DNA of 64,000 nt from Rostratula benghalensis (lineage: Eukaryota > Chordata > Aves > Charadriiformes > Rostratulidae): NCBI GenBank assembly GCA_013399305.1, contig VXAI01000117.1, positions 392,742 through 456,741 on the forward strand. The letters run 5' to 3'. Of the stretch, positions 1 to 13,454 are shown piece by piece. Position numbers and translations under genes: made by a program. Within the stretch, counting starts at the first letter, position 1. Each line of letters opens with the position of its first letter. The notes below the pieces were generated by a model. That model did no database searches, was not told the DNA's origin, and worked only from the letters and a program-made list of their open reading frames with translations.

Positions 1-1029
1 TTTGGCCCAGCAGAACAGACAGAGTTTCTTCCATTGAAAATTGATGGCATTCCAATGTGTTTTTCATGTGGTGTGTTCCAAGAGTTTTCCACTTGGTTGC
101 AGTAAAGTTCTGAAGCGGTAATGCATGAAATTTGTTTTCCCTTTTTGTGGAGAGGAAGCCATAGAGAAACATGCTAGCACTGAACATCTTGAACTAGTGC
201 CTCGTGTGGCTGTTAGTTTTGGATCTGGGAACTGAGGCTTCTATACAGGTGTCTCCAGGAACCTCAGACAACACTGACACAAATAGTGAAGTGAAACAGG
301 CTTTTGCATCTGCAGAACCTGGAGCAGACCCCAGTAATTTTTTCCAACCTCTTATTGCTAAGAAAATGTACTGCACAGTCATGAAGACCAGCAAGGCAGA
401 CACCCACTTCATTTGATCAATAGTTTGCAATCACCTTCTCCTTAGGAGCAGGCACGTGCATGAAGTTTAATAGAGTTGTTATCATGTGACTTGAATACCG
501 TATTGGCAATGGGTGTTGCATAAACGCCTTGGAGGCAGCGGAATGAAAATAGGTGCTGTTTGAGGGCTGTAGCACGTAGCTGCTGAAGCAGAGACCCCAG
601 ACATGTTTGTCCTCATTGGAAATCCTCAAGAGCCTTGCAGCTGTCATCTCCTCCAGAGAAAGGAGTTTGTTGTTCTATGAAATTGTAGACAGTTTGCCTT
701 TCAGTAGACCACATTGAATTTATGATTCATCTTTGAACTTTAGCTCTGCGGGCGATGTTAAAAATTTAGGCTTTTTCTTTAATAGACTGGTAGTTTTTAG
801 AAAGAGATGGGGGGGTTCATCACATTAAAAAAATCTGTAATAAGCAACATCCTCATGTATTGTTACACAGCTACATCTCAAATAACACAACAATGTTTAT
901 TTCCCTTTCAAATAGACCACTGGAGACATATGAATCTTGCCTGAAAGTGATCTCTCCAGATTAAGGTTCTGCAGAAAATGCTTCAGCCCATGTGTTCTGA
1001 TAAATACCTATAATACCTATAAATGCTTT

Positions 1030-1346
1030 CAGGGTGGGTGTCAAGAGGAAAGGGCCAGTCTTTTTTCAGTGGTGCTGAGAGAGAGGACAAGAGGAAATGG
1101 TCACAAACTTGTACATAGGAAGTTCCATCTAAACATGAGGAGGAACTTCTTCACTTGGAGGGTGGCAGAGCACTGGAACAGGCTGCCCAGAGAGGTGGTG
1201 GAGTCTCCATCTCTGGAGACGTTCAAAACCTGCCTGGACAAGTTCCTGTGCAGCCTGCTGTAGGAAGATCTGCTTTGGCAGGGAGGTTGGACTAGATGAT
1301 CTCCAGAGGTGCCTTCCAACTCCATATCTTTCTGTGATTCTGTGAT
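1030..1346 (+). mobile_element. CR1 LINE, 3' end fragment
   Basis: Typical CR1 3' segment in the same orientation as RFX4. The open frame carries the C-terminal reverse-transcriptase-linked motif [20 protein letters not shown] followed by [12 protein letters not shown]. Downstream come the non-coding GTTGGACTAGATGATCTCC and the CCTTCCAACTCC signature, closing with the short repeat tail TCTGTGATTCTGTGATG. It is heavily 5'-truncated, as most CR1 copies are, and cannot move itself. The frame remains open for about 100 codons, which suggests a younger copy than the others here. Confidence 0.93.
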
Positions 1347-2439
1347 GTGTACTTCTTAAGCCTGATGTAAATCTTATGTATATCTCCATGTTTCCCTGCC
1401 ATATTTTCAGCTATTTCCAGCTCCTGGTCATTACATCAAGAAGTTGCCTCTTTCAGTTTTCTCAAAGATCTTCTTTCTATATTGTTTTTAGGTTCTCTTA
1501 TGTCTGTCTCTGTTTTTGCCTGTCTCTTTTTCTCTCTCCCCATACCAACAGCTGGGCAAGAAGCAATATGTGGGGTGGCTGGTTCAGAGCAGTAAAAGCG
1601 TTGACCAGTTGCCTCATACTCAAGGTTGTCCAGTCAGGCAGTGCCAAATGGCTCAGCTAAAGGTAGAGCTTTTCTCCCTGTCTTGTCCTCAGCATTAACA
1701 GCAATACACTCCCCCCACTTTCCACTATCCCCACTATTAAATGGCCCACTGGAGCATTAATAGAATGCCAGTGCATTCTATTAAACTTCTAGGACATAGG
1801 CTGGACCTCCAGTATTTGGTAATATTGGATTTTGTGAAACAAAAATTGGTCTGGCGAGTGCAGACTTGAACAGAGTAGTATCTCACAGACCATTCCCTGA
1901 GGACACAAGGCTAATAGCAACAAACACAAGAAGAGAAAAGAACAGAATTACTGTATACCTAAAGACCTTTATAAAAGCAACCTATACTCCTAAGATATAA
2001 AATAAGGAAGATTCTAGTATGGTTGTTAATGCAATATATTCTAATATGACAATTGGAGCTGTAGCTTTAATATGTTAGCCAAGACTTTAGTGCTTCACTT
2101 GCCCAGTTCTTGTGTGAAAACTGCAGGCAGTTTTGTCTATATTAGCATTTGGCAGTCTGCTAGTAGCTGTGCTACCTAGTCTGAAGTTACAAGAACTTTT
2201 TCTTGCCTGCAAAATGCAGGACCAAGCTCTCTTTTACCCATGTACATTAACTAAACAGTGGCTAGGGAGGGCCCTGATTTGCTGGTTACAGCTCAGCATC
2301 AGCGAGTGGAGATGGCAGTGCTAAATGTTGGCTCTTACGGTAGACAGCAAAATAAATTATCAGGATTTCACCCAAAAGTGAGGCAAAATAAGTAAAACTG
2401 TTCCATGCAAGCAGTGAGAAGACTGTGAAGTAAAGTGAG

Positions 2440-2600
2440 GAAGGGTAGGAATGTCACTGACTTATAACAATAAGATGTTGCATATGAGAAAAAGCTTTCT
2501 CACAGTGAACATGTTTAGACTATGAATTAGTCTTCAGGCAGAAGGAGTGAAAGCCCTGTTGCTGAGGTCACTTAAAAAAGACGGTGACCTTGTGCCCCTC
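2440..2600 (+). mobile_element. Old CR1/L3-like LINE relic
   Basis: The stretch around GAAAGCCCTGTTGCTGAGG then TCACTTAAAA, preceded by a decayed form of the 'one or two words per RT motif' segment (ATGAATTAGTCTTCAGGCAG), resembles the 3' region of old CR1/L3 elements, where the phrase encodes EALLLRSLK-like residues. It lacks a recognisable repeat tail and is diverged. The call is by resemblance only. Confidence 0.45.
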
Positions 2601-5600
2601 AGCCCTGTGCTGCAAATGCCTCGTGCTTTGCTCCGGGACCCTGCGGACTCAGAGAGCAGTTTAAGGTGCCTCCAACTGGAAGTTCTGCTGCCTGCAAGAG
2701 GGAGGGCTGAGTGGGTGTAGGTTTTTTTTTCTGAGCAATGTGTTAACATAAAATGGCAGTGATAATACACTGAGCAGGAAATTATAGTGGTTCAAGGCTC
2801 TGACTCATTATTCTTGCTGAGTTTAGCTACAAACGCTAACTCATTCTGAATTGGGACCTTCACTGAATCAAATAAATTGCTTAAAAATGGGTATGGGTTT
2901 CTTAAGGCTTCCTGGTTCTCTCCTAGCTGTAGCCTGTCACCCAGCAGTTTGGCTGGGTTGACAACCCCTTGAGCTTCTCTTTCAGTTTATTTCCTCAGCC
3001 AGCACTCATTTTTGTTCTTTGTTTCTTTTGTAACCCTGTATGAACCTTATTTTCTTAATTGACCCTCTTGAAGATGTTATCCTCCTCTGCACCGATTTCC
3101 CCTGTCCTCCATGTGCTCAGTTTACTGCTTTAAATTTACTGTGCTTTAAATTTATTAAATAACCTCCCAAACTCTATTATCTCTCTCATATAGAACACTT
3201 TCTCTGGTGCAACCTCTTTTGCATCCTCATGAAGTGTTCTTCCCACAACTCCCATATGCCCCCTGGAGGTTAAATACTTTCCTCTTTTGTTTTTCTTTTT
3301 TTTTTCCTTTCGGTGCTTTCCTGCCATGTCTTTTCACAAGCAATAGTAAATTAATATTTGAAAAGGCAAATGAAGGATGCTGACACTGCAGGGTGGCTCT
3401 CCCCCAGCCTGAGGTCCCCTTACATCACTCTGGCAGCATAAAGAAATTTAACATGGATGCATGCTCACACGAATTGTAGACCTCTTTATTGCTCCCTGTG
3501 TGACTTTGCTGTAAGTGAACATTACATGCCAATAAATTTATTTCACTAAATAAAAAAGAGTGAAGTCTGCAATAGATTTGTAATACCACTTAGGAAAGAG
3601 ATCTTTTACATTTTTGACCACTATTTCCACCCCATTTCCAAAAAAGGTTATAGCTGTAGAACAGTGCTTTCACACACACGCACAAACCCCCAATAGTTTG
3701 CTTTGCTCCAAGGAGGTACAAGCTGTACCAGCCAGAGTTCTCTTTTATCACTATGTACTGTATGCCCAGAAATTTTGCCAGTAGGACTGCTCTTCCACAC
3801 GTGGTTAGCGTAAGTAGGATTTACAGTTTCAGGCTATCATATTTTTATATATATATTTCAAAAAGACAGGCAAGTAGCCTTATTAAAATCTCTTTTATAA
3901 TGATAGTACTATGTGATTGCATTCTGTTTTGTCTTTTTATTGAAATTCACACATCTGGAAGTGCCTGCTATGCATAAGGAGATACTTCTCCTGAAGATGT
4001 ATTTTGTTGTCCTGTAATCTCAATTGTCTCTGAAGCAGCCTCAATGGTAACTGGTATAGCAAAGCCAAATTTAGTCTTAGTGCTCTCTTCTGATAGAGTA
4101 AAACAGCACTTGCTTTTTTATGAACAATAGCTAGATTCTCTTCTAGTAATACAGAAAAGAAAAATAGAACTGGGGGAAAGTCAATCTAAAGCTGAGGATG
4201 TGGTTTCTGTTATTAGATTGAAGGACCACATCAGTTGGTCAGTGGTATCTGAGTACTGCCTGGTTTTCCTTCATCCCTTTTTAACAGCTAAGGTTCCTGA
4301 CCAAAGGACAGTTAACATCAGTATGACTTTACTTCCTGATGTGGGGTCTTCTAGGCCAAGCTCCTCTGAGGGGGCCATAATAAGAAAAGCACCACAGAAG
4401 CAAGCAGCCGAGTAGGTGGGGGCAACAGGGATCCTACACTGTAGTTGGAAAACTCTTTGCACCCTTGGCTCTGCTTCACAGATCCCTTGTATTATTGCAG
4501 GTTGATGACTATTGCCTTTTTCTCCTTGAGCTTGAGGAGTAAGAAAACTAGCAAGAATACCTCAGTTTCTTTGCAGTGACTTTCGTTTTCACAAAGATTT
4601 GCCCTTTAGCAAAGGGATTTTTCCTGGCTTTGCCACTTCAAGTATCTGGCTCCTAGTTAGGTCTTCAGCATGAAGTAGAAGCGGCCTCTGGGCTGCTTTG
4701 CCTCATGCCTTGTCAACATGTCCCAGAGGCTGTTCTTACAGCACAGGGTCTGCCAGAGTGCAGGGATGCTGGCTCTCAGCCTTTTCCCACAGATATGCTG
4801 GGTGATGGCAGTAAGTGTGCTGGCACCAGTACAGAGCAGGGGGAGTTGTGCAGGGTTTTAGATCTGCTTGGCTTCAGCAAGTCAGCACTGAAAGTGGCTG
4901 CAGCTCAGGCTAAGCATCTGAGTCAGAGCATTGGATGTTTGCAGCTTTGTTGGGATGCAGTAATCTGTTTGATCATGCGTTAGGCTGAATTCCATCTGGC
5001 CAGTGGAGCTGCTGGAGGGTACCATTGTAAATAGATGAATTTGAGGAGAGGTCTCACAAGCTTCACTAAAGGGTCCAGTTCAGTTGGAGCTCCTCATGGT
5101 GTCTAATCTCCATAGCAGGCATAATTGGACACAGGCATTAAAGAAAGTGCCAGCAGGTATCTCTGACTTGCTTTGCAGTTGAGATGTATCGAAGCTAGAA
5201 GCAAGATCTTATCCTACAGCTAGACCATGTCCTGTTGTACAAAATGATGAAAGTGAGTGGATCTAAATAAATAACAGATCTGGTGTCAAGACTACTTGAC
5301 CTGTACACTACAGGTTTTTGGGCCATGCAAGTAAGCAAGCAAGGAGTAGAGAGGGTATAGACACAGTCACGCCTCTTCTCTTTTTCTTTGGACGGTTTGG
5401 TGGATTTAGGGGACAGGAATAATATTTTGCAATGGACTAATTTGATCGTGCTTTTTCCTATCAGTGGTTGTTTCCTGGGGCAAAGCTTTGCTGACCTTTT
5501 CCTCAAGGTAATGTGTTGTTAAGCCAGCCCCCAGTCACCTTTGAGCCAAAAGATACCTGTTAGCACAGGTGTTAATAATAACAGATTGTCTCAGGGCAGG

Positions 5601-8600
5601 ATTTTCAAAAGCACTGAAGCAGATGGGAAACCCCAGAATGACCCAGTTGGAGCAGTACCAGGCCAAAGATGAATGAGCCTGAAACTCGTGCTTATATAAA
5701 ATTGAGGATATTAGTGGTTTTTGTGTTTCACAGTGGTGAGATTAAAGAAAACAAATTAACACAGATCTGTTTTCTGTATCTGTTTTCATAAAAGCAAAGC
5801 ATGCCTTATAGATATGGTACTTGAAACTTGAGTTGAAATAAATAGAGCCAAGCCCTGTTATGAAGAATTGTTATCAGAGGAGAATTTTATCCACTGAATT
5901 TAGAGTCTCTCTAGAACCTCCCAGAGCCTGGAGTCTGAAATCTGTTTCTCATTCTGGCAGAATACAAATGCTGGGCTGCAACTTCATTTGATTGTATTTC
6001 ATTACCCAGGAAAGTTCTAGAAGCATGGCTAGAATTATTTCAAATAGAACAAGAGTCATGGAGAATAACATCACTGTAGATCAGATGCACTAACTAAATG
6101 AACATGCCTTTTGAAAAGTAGCAGTTAAAATTATTCCAGGGAAAAGACTTCTAAAAACCATCCTCTGAGTATTTCCCCCACAGAAAAATTTAATATTTTG
6201 ACATAGGTAGGGAAGAAAAAAATTACTTCTGAAGTTTCGGGGCACCTCCAGTTTCCTCCATGGTTATTTGTTAGCATGAATACAGACATACTAGATGTTT
6301 TCTAAGGTGGTTTGGTTTGGATTTTTTTTTCTCCCTGATTTACCACACCCTCCCCTCCTGTTTTGACATATCATAAAAGAATCTAGATGGAATAATTGGG
6401 AAACATAAAGTTCAGTTTGGTAGTGAGTGCAATGAGGCATGATGGGGCACAATGTATGGATGAAGGCAGAATAGAGAATACATTCCTCACTTGAAAGCTG
6501 GGGCTGGCTCTGCTTGTTTTGGAATGTCTGTGCTGGAGATGTGAGGAGAGGTGCAGTGGCAGAAATTACAGCTGGCAGTAATCAGGATGAAGGAATGCAC
6601 CTTAGCACCATTTGTGGGTAACAGAACAACTCCTGCAGTTAGCCATGTCTGAGGTTAATAGGTTGTGCAGACTGCAATACAGACCTTTACAGAGAAAGGG
6701 CATTTTTCTAGCTCATAAAGCTTGTGTCTGTTTTGCATAGATATTTAAGTAACTTATTTAATTTTTATTCCATTAAGAATGATCGAAACCAATCACAAGT
6801 AACTAGGTATTTAATTCAAGTTTATTCAGATACCTCCACTAGATTTAAAAAGCCAAAAGAGGATAAACATCCTGTTAGCTCCAAAATCTGTGCAATGTGT
6901 ATTGAATGTTGTACTACCAGTGTTGTAATCTCTGTGCAAGAGAATGATATGAGCAGACTTTTCTTTCCTGCATTCACTTCAGTTGCTCCATACAGTCAGA
7001 GTGGAAAGTTTGCTACATAGCAAAAAGATAAAGGTGTTCCTAAAACCATTTATCAGGATGGTCTGCAAAAGGGTTAAACAAATGCTGACCTGGATATTCT
7101 AGTCTCCTGAAGAGATGCAAGCTATATTTATATTGTTTTATAATGTAATGACTTCTATCTGGGTTTTATATATTCAGCAGGCAATTCCCAAAAGAACTAT
7201 GGATTTGCAAAAAGATAAGGTAGTTCTTAATTTTTCATTATTCTTTTTTAAATCAAGAAAAGCATACAAGGTCTTCTACAGGCAGAAGGTAAATCAGGTT
7301 TTGGACATGGCACCGAGGAAAGAGATGGAGAGCCTGAATGAAGTTTACTAACTGAGAGATAAATTGAAGGAGCAGTGGTTTCTGAGGCTAATAGTAGTGA
7401 CAGAAGTTAATTGCATGTGAAACTCCTGGTCTACCTCTGTCTGAAAACCCAAAAGTCAAGTAGCATAAAAAAATGCCTAACAGTTAAAAGTGCCACGTGA
7501 TTTAGTTGGAATTTTACTTGGAAAAGGTAAAACCTGTACCCTTTTACTCCACAGATGTCATAGGGCAGCTGGATTTGTGGTCACTTTGGAGAAGTATGAG
7601 ATGAAATTTCAGTTCCGTAGAAGGACAATGATAAAAGACCCGTTCACTCCAAACTTCCCTTGAATACCACCCATGAGATCTTTTTTACCACTGCTTCTGT
7701 TGAGAAGCCAGCGCTGCTGTGAGAACCAGGGACTGGGCTACATTCAGAAAGCAGCTCAAACTGCATGGTCTGGTCTTGATTCGTTTGCTTGTGCAACCCC
7801 ACTGCAGTGATGAAAGGAAAATGATCCAACTCAGTTTCCAGATTCGAACCTGAATTGTCACATCCGGCAATTAGAAACCCTCTTCCCTCCCCACCCAGCT
7901 GTAAAATAAACTCATTTTCTCTGTAGGTCTTTAAAAGTTAATAAACATGAAACACAATGATGATATATTTTACAGAGGGACTTTCCAGGCTGAAAGTATG
8001 ATTTAAAAATCAACATTTTTGACTGCTTTTCCCATTGTTTTCAGCAGACAGTGAAATCTACTTTGTCCTTCCAGATCTGCCTACTTCTATCCTCTCAGGG
8101 AAATCTCACTGCCTTTGGCAGTATCATTACATAGGGATTTGCATAACCATAGCTGAATATAAACATTTATATGGACAGCTAATTCATTTAGTACTTGACT
8201 TGTTTTATTCCTAACACAAGTGTAAATACTCACCTTATGTGTACCAGCACCCAAGCATGAGTGCCATGTTATACATATTTTACATATGCGCCATTAGATC
8301 AAAAAATCCTCACATTTTTTCCCTCCAAAAGTTTGCTACATTATTCTTTTTTTTCATTTGTATTTTAAAATTATCAGTAAAGAATACTTTAAGTGATGCA
8401 TACTTTTCAGCTGTGTTCTGAAAGGTGCATCACATTGTTTAAAAAGTGCTGGATTTTAAAAAGAAACAAACGAAAAAGAGATCATCTGATCAGCTGCTCC
8501 ATTTTTCTTCTCTTTTCCTCATCACCTCTGCCCTGGTATGTAGAAACCGGCTGATTTATTTAAATCCCAGGAACTCCCATGGCATATGGTTCATAAAGTA

Positions 8601-10031
8601 GCATTTACAGTGTGCATTGTAACACTTCATCACTACTAGAAAGACTTTGAACGTAATACGGGTTTGTGTTGTTCCAAAATAAAAAATAGGATAACAGTAT
8701 CTCTAAGATTAAGATCTGCTTTTGAGTCTACTGCTGTAAAATCAACTTTTGGAGAGGAGTGGTGTTTTCTGAATGATAACTGCCGTCAAAAAAAAAATAA
8801 ATCCTCTAGCCCCAACCCCCCCCCATCCTCAGAAAGTAGTTCTTCAACACTGCCTTTTTTCCCACAGCCTTGTGGAGCCCCCAACCCTGTCTGCAGAAAA
8901 TGAAAGAGAGAGGGGTGGGATTAATGTGTAATTAAAGGGAATTTGGAAGGCTGAGATGTTGCGGAATGTTAGATCAGTAGCTGGAACAGCATGTGGTGTT
9001 CTTTAGGCAGGCTTCATTGAATCCATACAAAAAAAGAAAGAAGGGCTGCTTGCCTGTCTGCTCATTTATCAAACAGCTAGGCTGAACTTTCACAGCTCCA
9101 CAAAAGTGTTTTACTGTTTGCTGAAGTTTTGCTCCAGAAATTAAAGCTGAACAACCTAGCGACTCTGAGTCTATGCTGTGTTTTTGACATCAGCCACGTT
9201 GTACAAAGCCCTTGGAAACCAACACAGAACAAATTTTATGTGATACAAAGGGAAGCTGATTGTACATTTACTGGAGAAAATATTACTGAAGAAATGGTCA
9301 AATATGTGACATTGTAATGTCTTTATTTATATAGCAGGTTTTGATCCAAATGCATGTTCCAGAGCTTTCAGTTATCAATCAGGATTAAATATTTATCACT
9401 GTGGCAAAATGGCTCATGAAGAAAAAAAATCTATATTATTTAATCAATTTTAATCAATGTTTTCTTCTGGTTGAGCAGTTATATTCCATCTTGTATGTCT
9501 GTTTTCCTTTAGTATTAGTTGCTGTCCCCCTGAAAGAGTAAATATTTACCAATTTATATAATGAAAATGTGACTGAAATAGATTACAAACTAATTAAAAA
9601 AAAAAATTCTTTTGCAAGGGGAACTCTCAAGGTTTGCTGCAGTCTTTCTTGCATGGGTGTTTTGCCAGAAGGATTTGCCTCCTACTGCAGACCACACTGG
9701 GAGTCGGCTTCAGTCCTGTGAGGTGCTGAGTGCTGCCTTTCCAGCAACTACTGCAGAGCTCTTTCATTAGAACTAGCCTGGTTGACAGAGGCTCTGATTA
9801 CTGAAGGCACAATCTGTGTTCATTAATCCATTCCCTTAAATGCATCTGGCACTAAAGTTTTGTTTTACAGTAGCAATGTTCTTTTAATCTCCACTAGAAA
9901 ACTAGAGTCCAGATTCTTGATGATACCCTGCTGTTTCTGAGATGCACTTAATTTCCATAGGAGATAAATTGATCACGAAATACTTTTAGAAATGCAACAG
10001 TGAGTCTTGCCTGGTACAAGCGCTGCCACTG

Positions 10032-10070
10032 TCAAATACCAAAATCTTCTCTCAAATACCAAATCTTCTC
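10032..10070. repeat. Tandem duplication, 20/19-bp units
   Basis: Two adjacent copies: TCAAATACCAAAATCTTCTC at 10032-10051 and the same unit minus one A at 10052-10070. The near identity suggests a recent local duplication by slippage or repair. It lies in intron about 0.4 kb before the first visible RFX4 exon, and no function is implied. Confidence 0.9.
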
Positions 10071-10494
10071 TTTTAGACAAAAGAGTGTTTAGTGGCAGGC
10101 TTGTGAAGGTCTTTACAGAACTGTGATCTCCAAAACTCTCAGAAGGAGAGAAAAACAAGTTTGTTGATCCTGCAAACTGATGTAAATAGATAGTAGGCCA
10201 CTTGGAAGTACAATGCTCCTTAGTTTAGAGGCAGATTTGAAGGAAATGTATTCTACTCCATGAACATCACAAAGTCTAATAGTAGTTAATGGAATTATAT
10301 TGAATTTTAAAATATCTGTCTCTTCTTTCAGTAATGGAAAATATCAAAGGCTTTTTTTTTAATTTCTCCTGCCATGAATTTTGCTGACATTGCAGTATAG
10401 TTTTTCTGCTTTTCTGTCTTAACAATCTATATTAAATTAAGTATTAGTAACATGGTTTTCAATTTTCTCTAATATCAGTTGTATTTATTTGCAG

Positions 10495-10556
10495 ATAATA
10501 AGGCAACAGTTTCCACAGCTAACCACAAGGCGACTTGGAACCAGAGGCCAATCAAA
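10495..10556 (+). CDS. RFX4: RFX4 exon a: DNA-binding domain, helix 3 region
   Basis: This 62-nt exon has acceptor TTTGCAG and donor GTAAGC. It starts on a codon boundary and encodes [20 protein letters not shown] plus two bases (AA) of the next lysine codon. It is the recognition-helix part of the RFX winged-helix domain. Arg-rich [12 protein letters not shown] is near-invariant in the family and contacts the X-box. The first half of the domain is not in the window. It is too short to appear as a long open frame; it was identified from the conserved motif and the splice sites. Confidence 0.96.
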
Positions 10557-11837
10557 GTAAGCAGTGTATGGTATTATTTTCATCTCACACAGGGCCCCAT
10601 CTGGCTCTGGCTTTAATGAATAGAATAGCATGAGATCAGAGAATTACTTGTCTAGTTGGGAACTTAAAACCCAACTTTGATGCAGGTTCTATTGTTGTCT
10701 TTACATTGTTGTATTGATTCGGCTGTGATAGTCCTGCCAAGGTGTCTAATGGAGACTTTACTGATATAATCAGAAATATTTCCCATACTGTTCCTATGAT
10801 ATATTTAATCTCAACGCACTTTGCACAGTGTAAAGGACATTCACACCTAGCAGTAATGGAGCTAATGGGAAATAACATCTGGATAACATCATGTTTCAGT
10901 TGAGAGGACAAATGGCAGAATGCTATCTTGAATTTAGGTAGGAACATACATTGGCCTAAACTGAAGTTTTCCACAAACCTGGATTTAACAACCATTTTTC
11001 ATGTGTAATGCAATCCGACATATCTTTAAGTGATCAAGGAATTAGTTTATTGCCTTACCCAAAACGTGGTACTTCCTGAAAGCACTTTATCCTAATTTCA
11101 TAATGAGAAGTTGATTCTGAAAGAGCAATGCACTTCCTGGAGTATTTGACTTTTTCTGCTTGTTGACAAGAAGTGATTCTACCAGTTTATAAAGAGGATA
11201 CAGTGATGTTTTTATATTTTTTTTCTCCATGAAATTTTTCCAGTGGAACTTTTTATGGCAAACATAGATCCCCTAAAAATATATGTATCCGTTTTTCTTG
11301 GTTAGCTTTCACAGAATCCTACAGGGTAGTCTAAGGGCAGTAGATCAAGCAGCTATTTGTAGATCTGAAATCTCTTCTCAAATGCAAATTCAGAGCTACC
11401 GTAACATCAGTCATAACCAAGCCACCAGAAATTCGGTGCAAATTCTGGTCCAAGAGCATATTAGAAAAGTATGATAGGGTCGGACTCAGAGAATTCGGAT
11501 TTTGCACTGAACAGAAATTCTTTGAAGTTCAGAAAGTCGGAGTGAAAGCATGCACAAGTTGTTTTATGGAATCATTTAGATGAGAGTACCCACTGTCAGC
11601 CATCAAATCACTCTGAAGTTGGCTAAAACTTTGTTATTTGTCTTCCTGTTTAATGACAGGAATGAGCACTGCTGTATTTCCAAACTGGAATTCCTCTTGC
11701 AGCTCCAGAAGGGCAAAATGCTTTTGATCTGCTGACTGAAGGTGTCTTGTATCTCAAAAATCTGTGTCTCTTTACTTTCAATGAGGCTAAAAATCAGGGA
11801 GACTTAATATTTTCCAACTAGCCTGCATGTCTATCCT

Positions 11838-11918
11838 GTCCCTGCCCATGGCAGGGGGTTGGAACTATATGATCTTTAAGGTCCCTTCCAACCTAAACCA
11901 CTCTGTGATTCTATTAGA
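11838..11918 (+). mobile_element. CR1 LINE, short 3' tail fragment
   Basis: GGCAGGGGGTTGGAACTATA then GATCTTTAAGGTCCCTTCCAA and CACTCTGTGATTCTATT are the non-coding 3' end of CR1. No coding part remains. It is sense relative to RFX4. Confidence 0.9.
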
Positions 11919-12279
11919 GGGGCTTTCATGCCACATATTCCTCTCATGCAAATTTTTACAGTGATTCTGCTCCCTATCTAGGAAATAAGAAGGGGTTTCT
12001 ATAAAGCAAGCTGTCTGTGCTCTGCAAAATCCTTGGCCCCTCAGAGTCCCTGGTCACCCCTTAGGGGGGAGATAATGTTTACTCAAATCTCACAGCCTCA
12101 GTAAATATGAAATTGAGTTCTTGTGCTCCAAAAGAGGATGCCTACATCTTCATCAGTGGTTAACACCCCAAGGATTGTAGCTTACAGAGGAGTCATTCTC
12201 ATTTGATCCAGTGAAGAGAAGTATAAACACACACGCACTCACTAAATGCACGCTGTACTTATTTACAATAAATACCCTT

Positions 12280-12620
12280 CTCGATAGACCCAGTGCAGCT
12301 GTAGCTGAGCTCTGTTTTTGTTTTCAGAAACGTCTGACAGCGTTCCAATTAAGTGTTACGTAAAGAAACTACTTTAGGCGTTAACACTTCAGTCCCTTTT
12401 ATCACCAACTGTGCTGACCGATTGCTGCCAGTATGATTTTCATTCCACTTCCCTGCTACTGCCAAAGGAGATTCGGCCACAGAAGTGGTTAAGATTATCT
12501 GACTTCACACTGTTCTGCCTTCAGTCGTTTTATAGCACGGCTGCCTTTTAACATTACAAAGTTCAGAGCTACAACGGGTGCTACACTCTTGGCCATCAGT
12601 TGCGAGGCTTGCTTTTTTTT
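12280..12620. promoter_or_regulatory. CpG-enriched non-repeat patch, candidate intronic regulatory element
   Basis: About eleven CpG dinucleotides lie in roughly 330 bases, for example in CGTCTGACAGCGTTCC, TTACGTAAAG, GGCGTTAAC, GACCGATTG, TTCGGCC and CAGTCGTTTT, whereas the flanking intron is nearly CpG-free. No transposon signature is visible. Retained CpGs in an otherwise depleted intron can mark constrained or unmethylated DNA. It carries homeobox-like core sites (CCAATTAAG). A 15-T tract interrupts its 3' side. Function is inferred from composition only. Confidence 0.3.
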
Positions 12621-13454
12621 TTTTTTTGCAGCTGGGCTTATTGCTGTAAGCATGCAGCTGTTCTCTATAGCACTGAGCTTAAAAACAGTTCCACCACAGG
12701 TGAGCCATGAGAAGGCAGCTGAACATAAAAGCCAATTTCTTGCTGTACTGTGGCTTGAAACTCTTCCATTATGTACACAAGAGGTTAGTTAAACTGATGG
12801 AAACGACATGGTGTGAAGGGAATTTTAGTTCTTTCTTTAAAGCAGTGCTGCGGATACCAGATCCATGAGAGACAAAAAATCAATCCACTATTTACCACAA
12901 AAATAATTGTGTAGTCTGCATGTTATTATTTTACAGACCAAACTTTCAAGGCCTGCTTATTGGATTTAATTGGTTGGTGGGGGTTTTTTTCTGACAGATA
13001 CACAGAAAAGTTTTTGCCATTTGGAGTGATAAAATTACTGAAAGAGGAAGCTATCTGGAAAAAGTTCAAAGTTAATTGGGGTATTGCTATCTCTATGATT
13101 TTGAAACTACCTGGAAAGCTCTTTTATGTGGCTTACTACCAAGTGAAATATAGTGGAAATTAAATAATGCACGATGAAATTCTACTATTTTCATTCTTTT
13201 TTTTTTCCTCTGAATTGATTTAAGAGGAAGCTTGGTAGAAGGGACTGACCACTGTTTAAGTTATACAAACCTCTCAGTTCATCTAGAATTTTTCCAGTCC
13301 TACCTGCTGTGACCTTTTCCATTTCCCCTCTCTTTCCCTCAGCGGTTTGTGGAGCAAGCTCCCTGCAGGATTTCCTTTCTTTCCCAAACCCCAGACATAC
13401 CATGCAGGACATACATGAGCTTTATGGCTCTTACACACAGTGCATGTGTGACAG

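Larger units (their letters stand above)
1..10494 (+). other. RFX4: Intron upstream of the first visible RFX4 exon
   Basis: The first exon in the window opens in the middle of the DNA-binding domain, so RFX4 must continue upstream and this stretch is inferred to be intron. I looked for the preceding exon, which should end in the residues Ser-Phe-Gly-Lys just before the domain's third helix, and did not find it. Contents: a CR1 fragment at 1030-1346, an old CR1/L3-like relic at 2440-2600, a tandem 20/19-bp duplication at 10032-10070, and otherwise featureless AT-rich sequence with short A/T and C runs. Confidence 0.8.

Noticed and set aside
937..1263. 108-codon + strand open frame as a host gene
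   Set aside because: Its C-terminal part is the CR1 ORF2 end; it is a truncated retroelement.
7840..7850. Minus-strand GGTTCGAATCT, a good Pol III B box
   Set aside because: No matching A box upstream and no SINE or tRNA body recognised.
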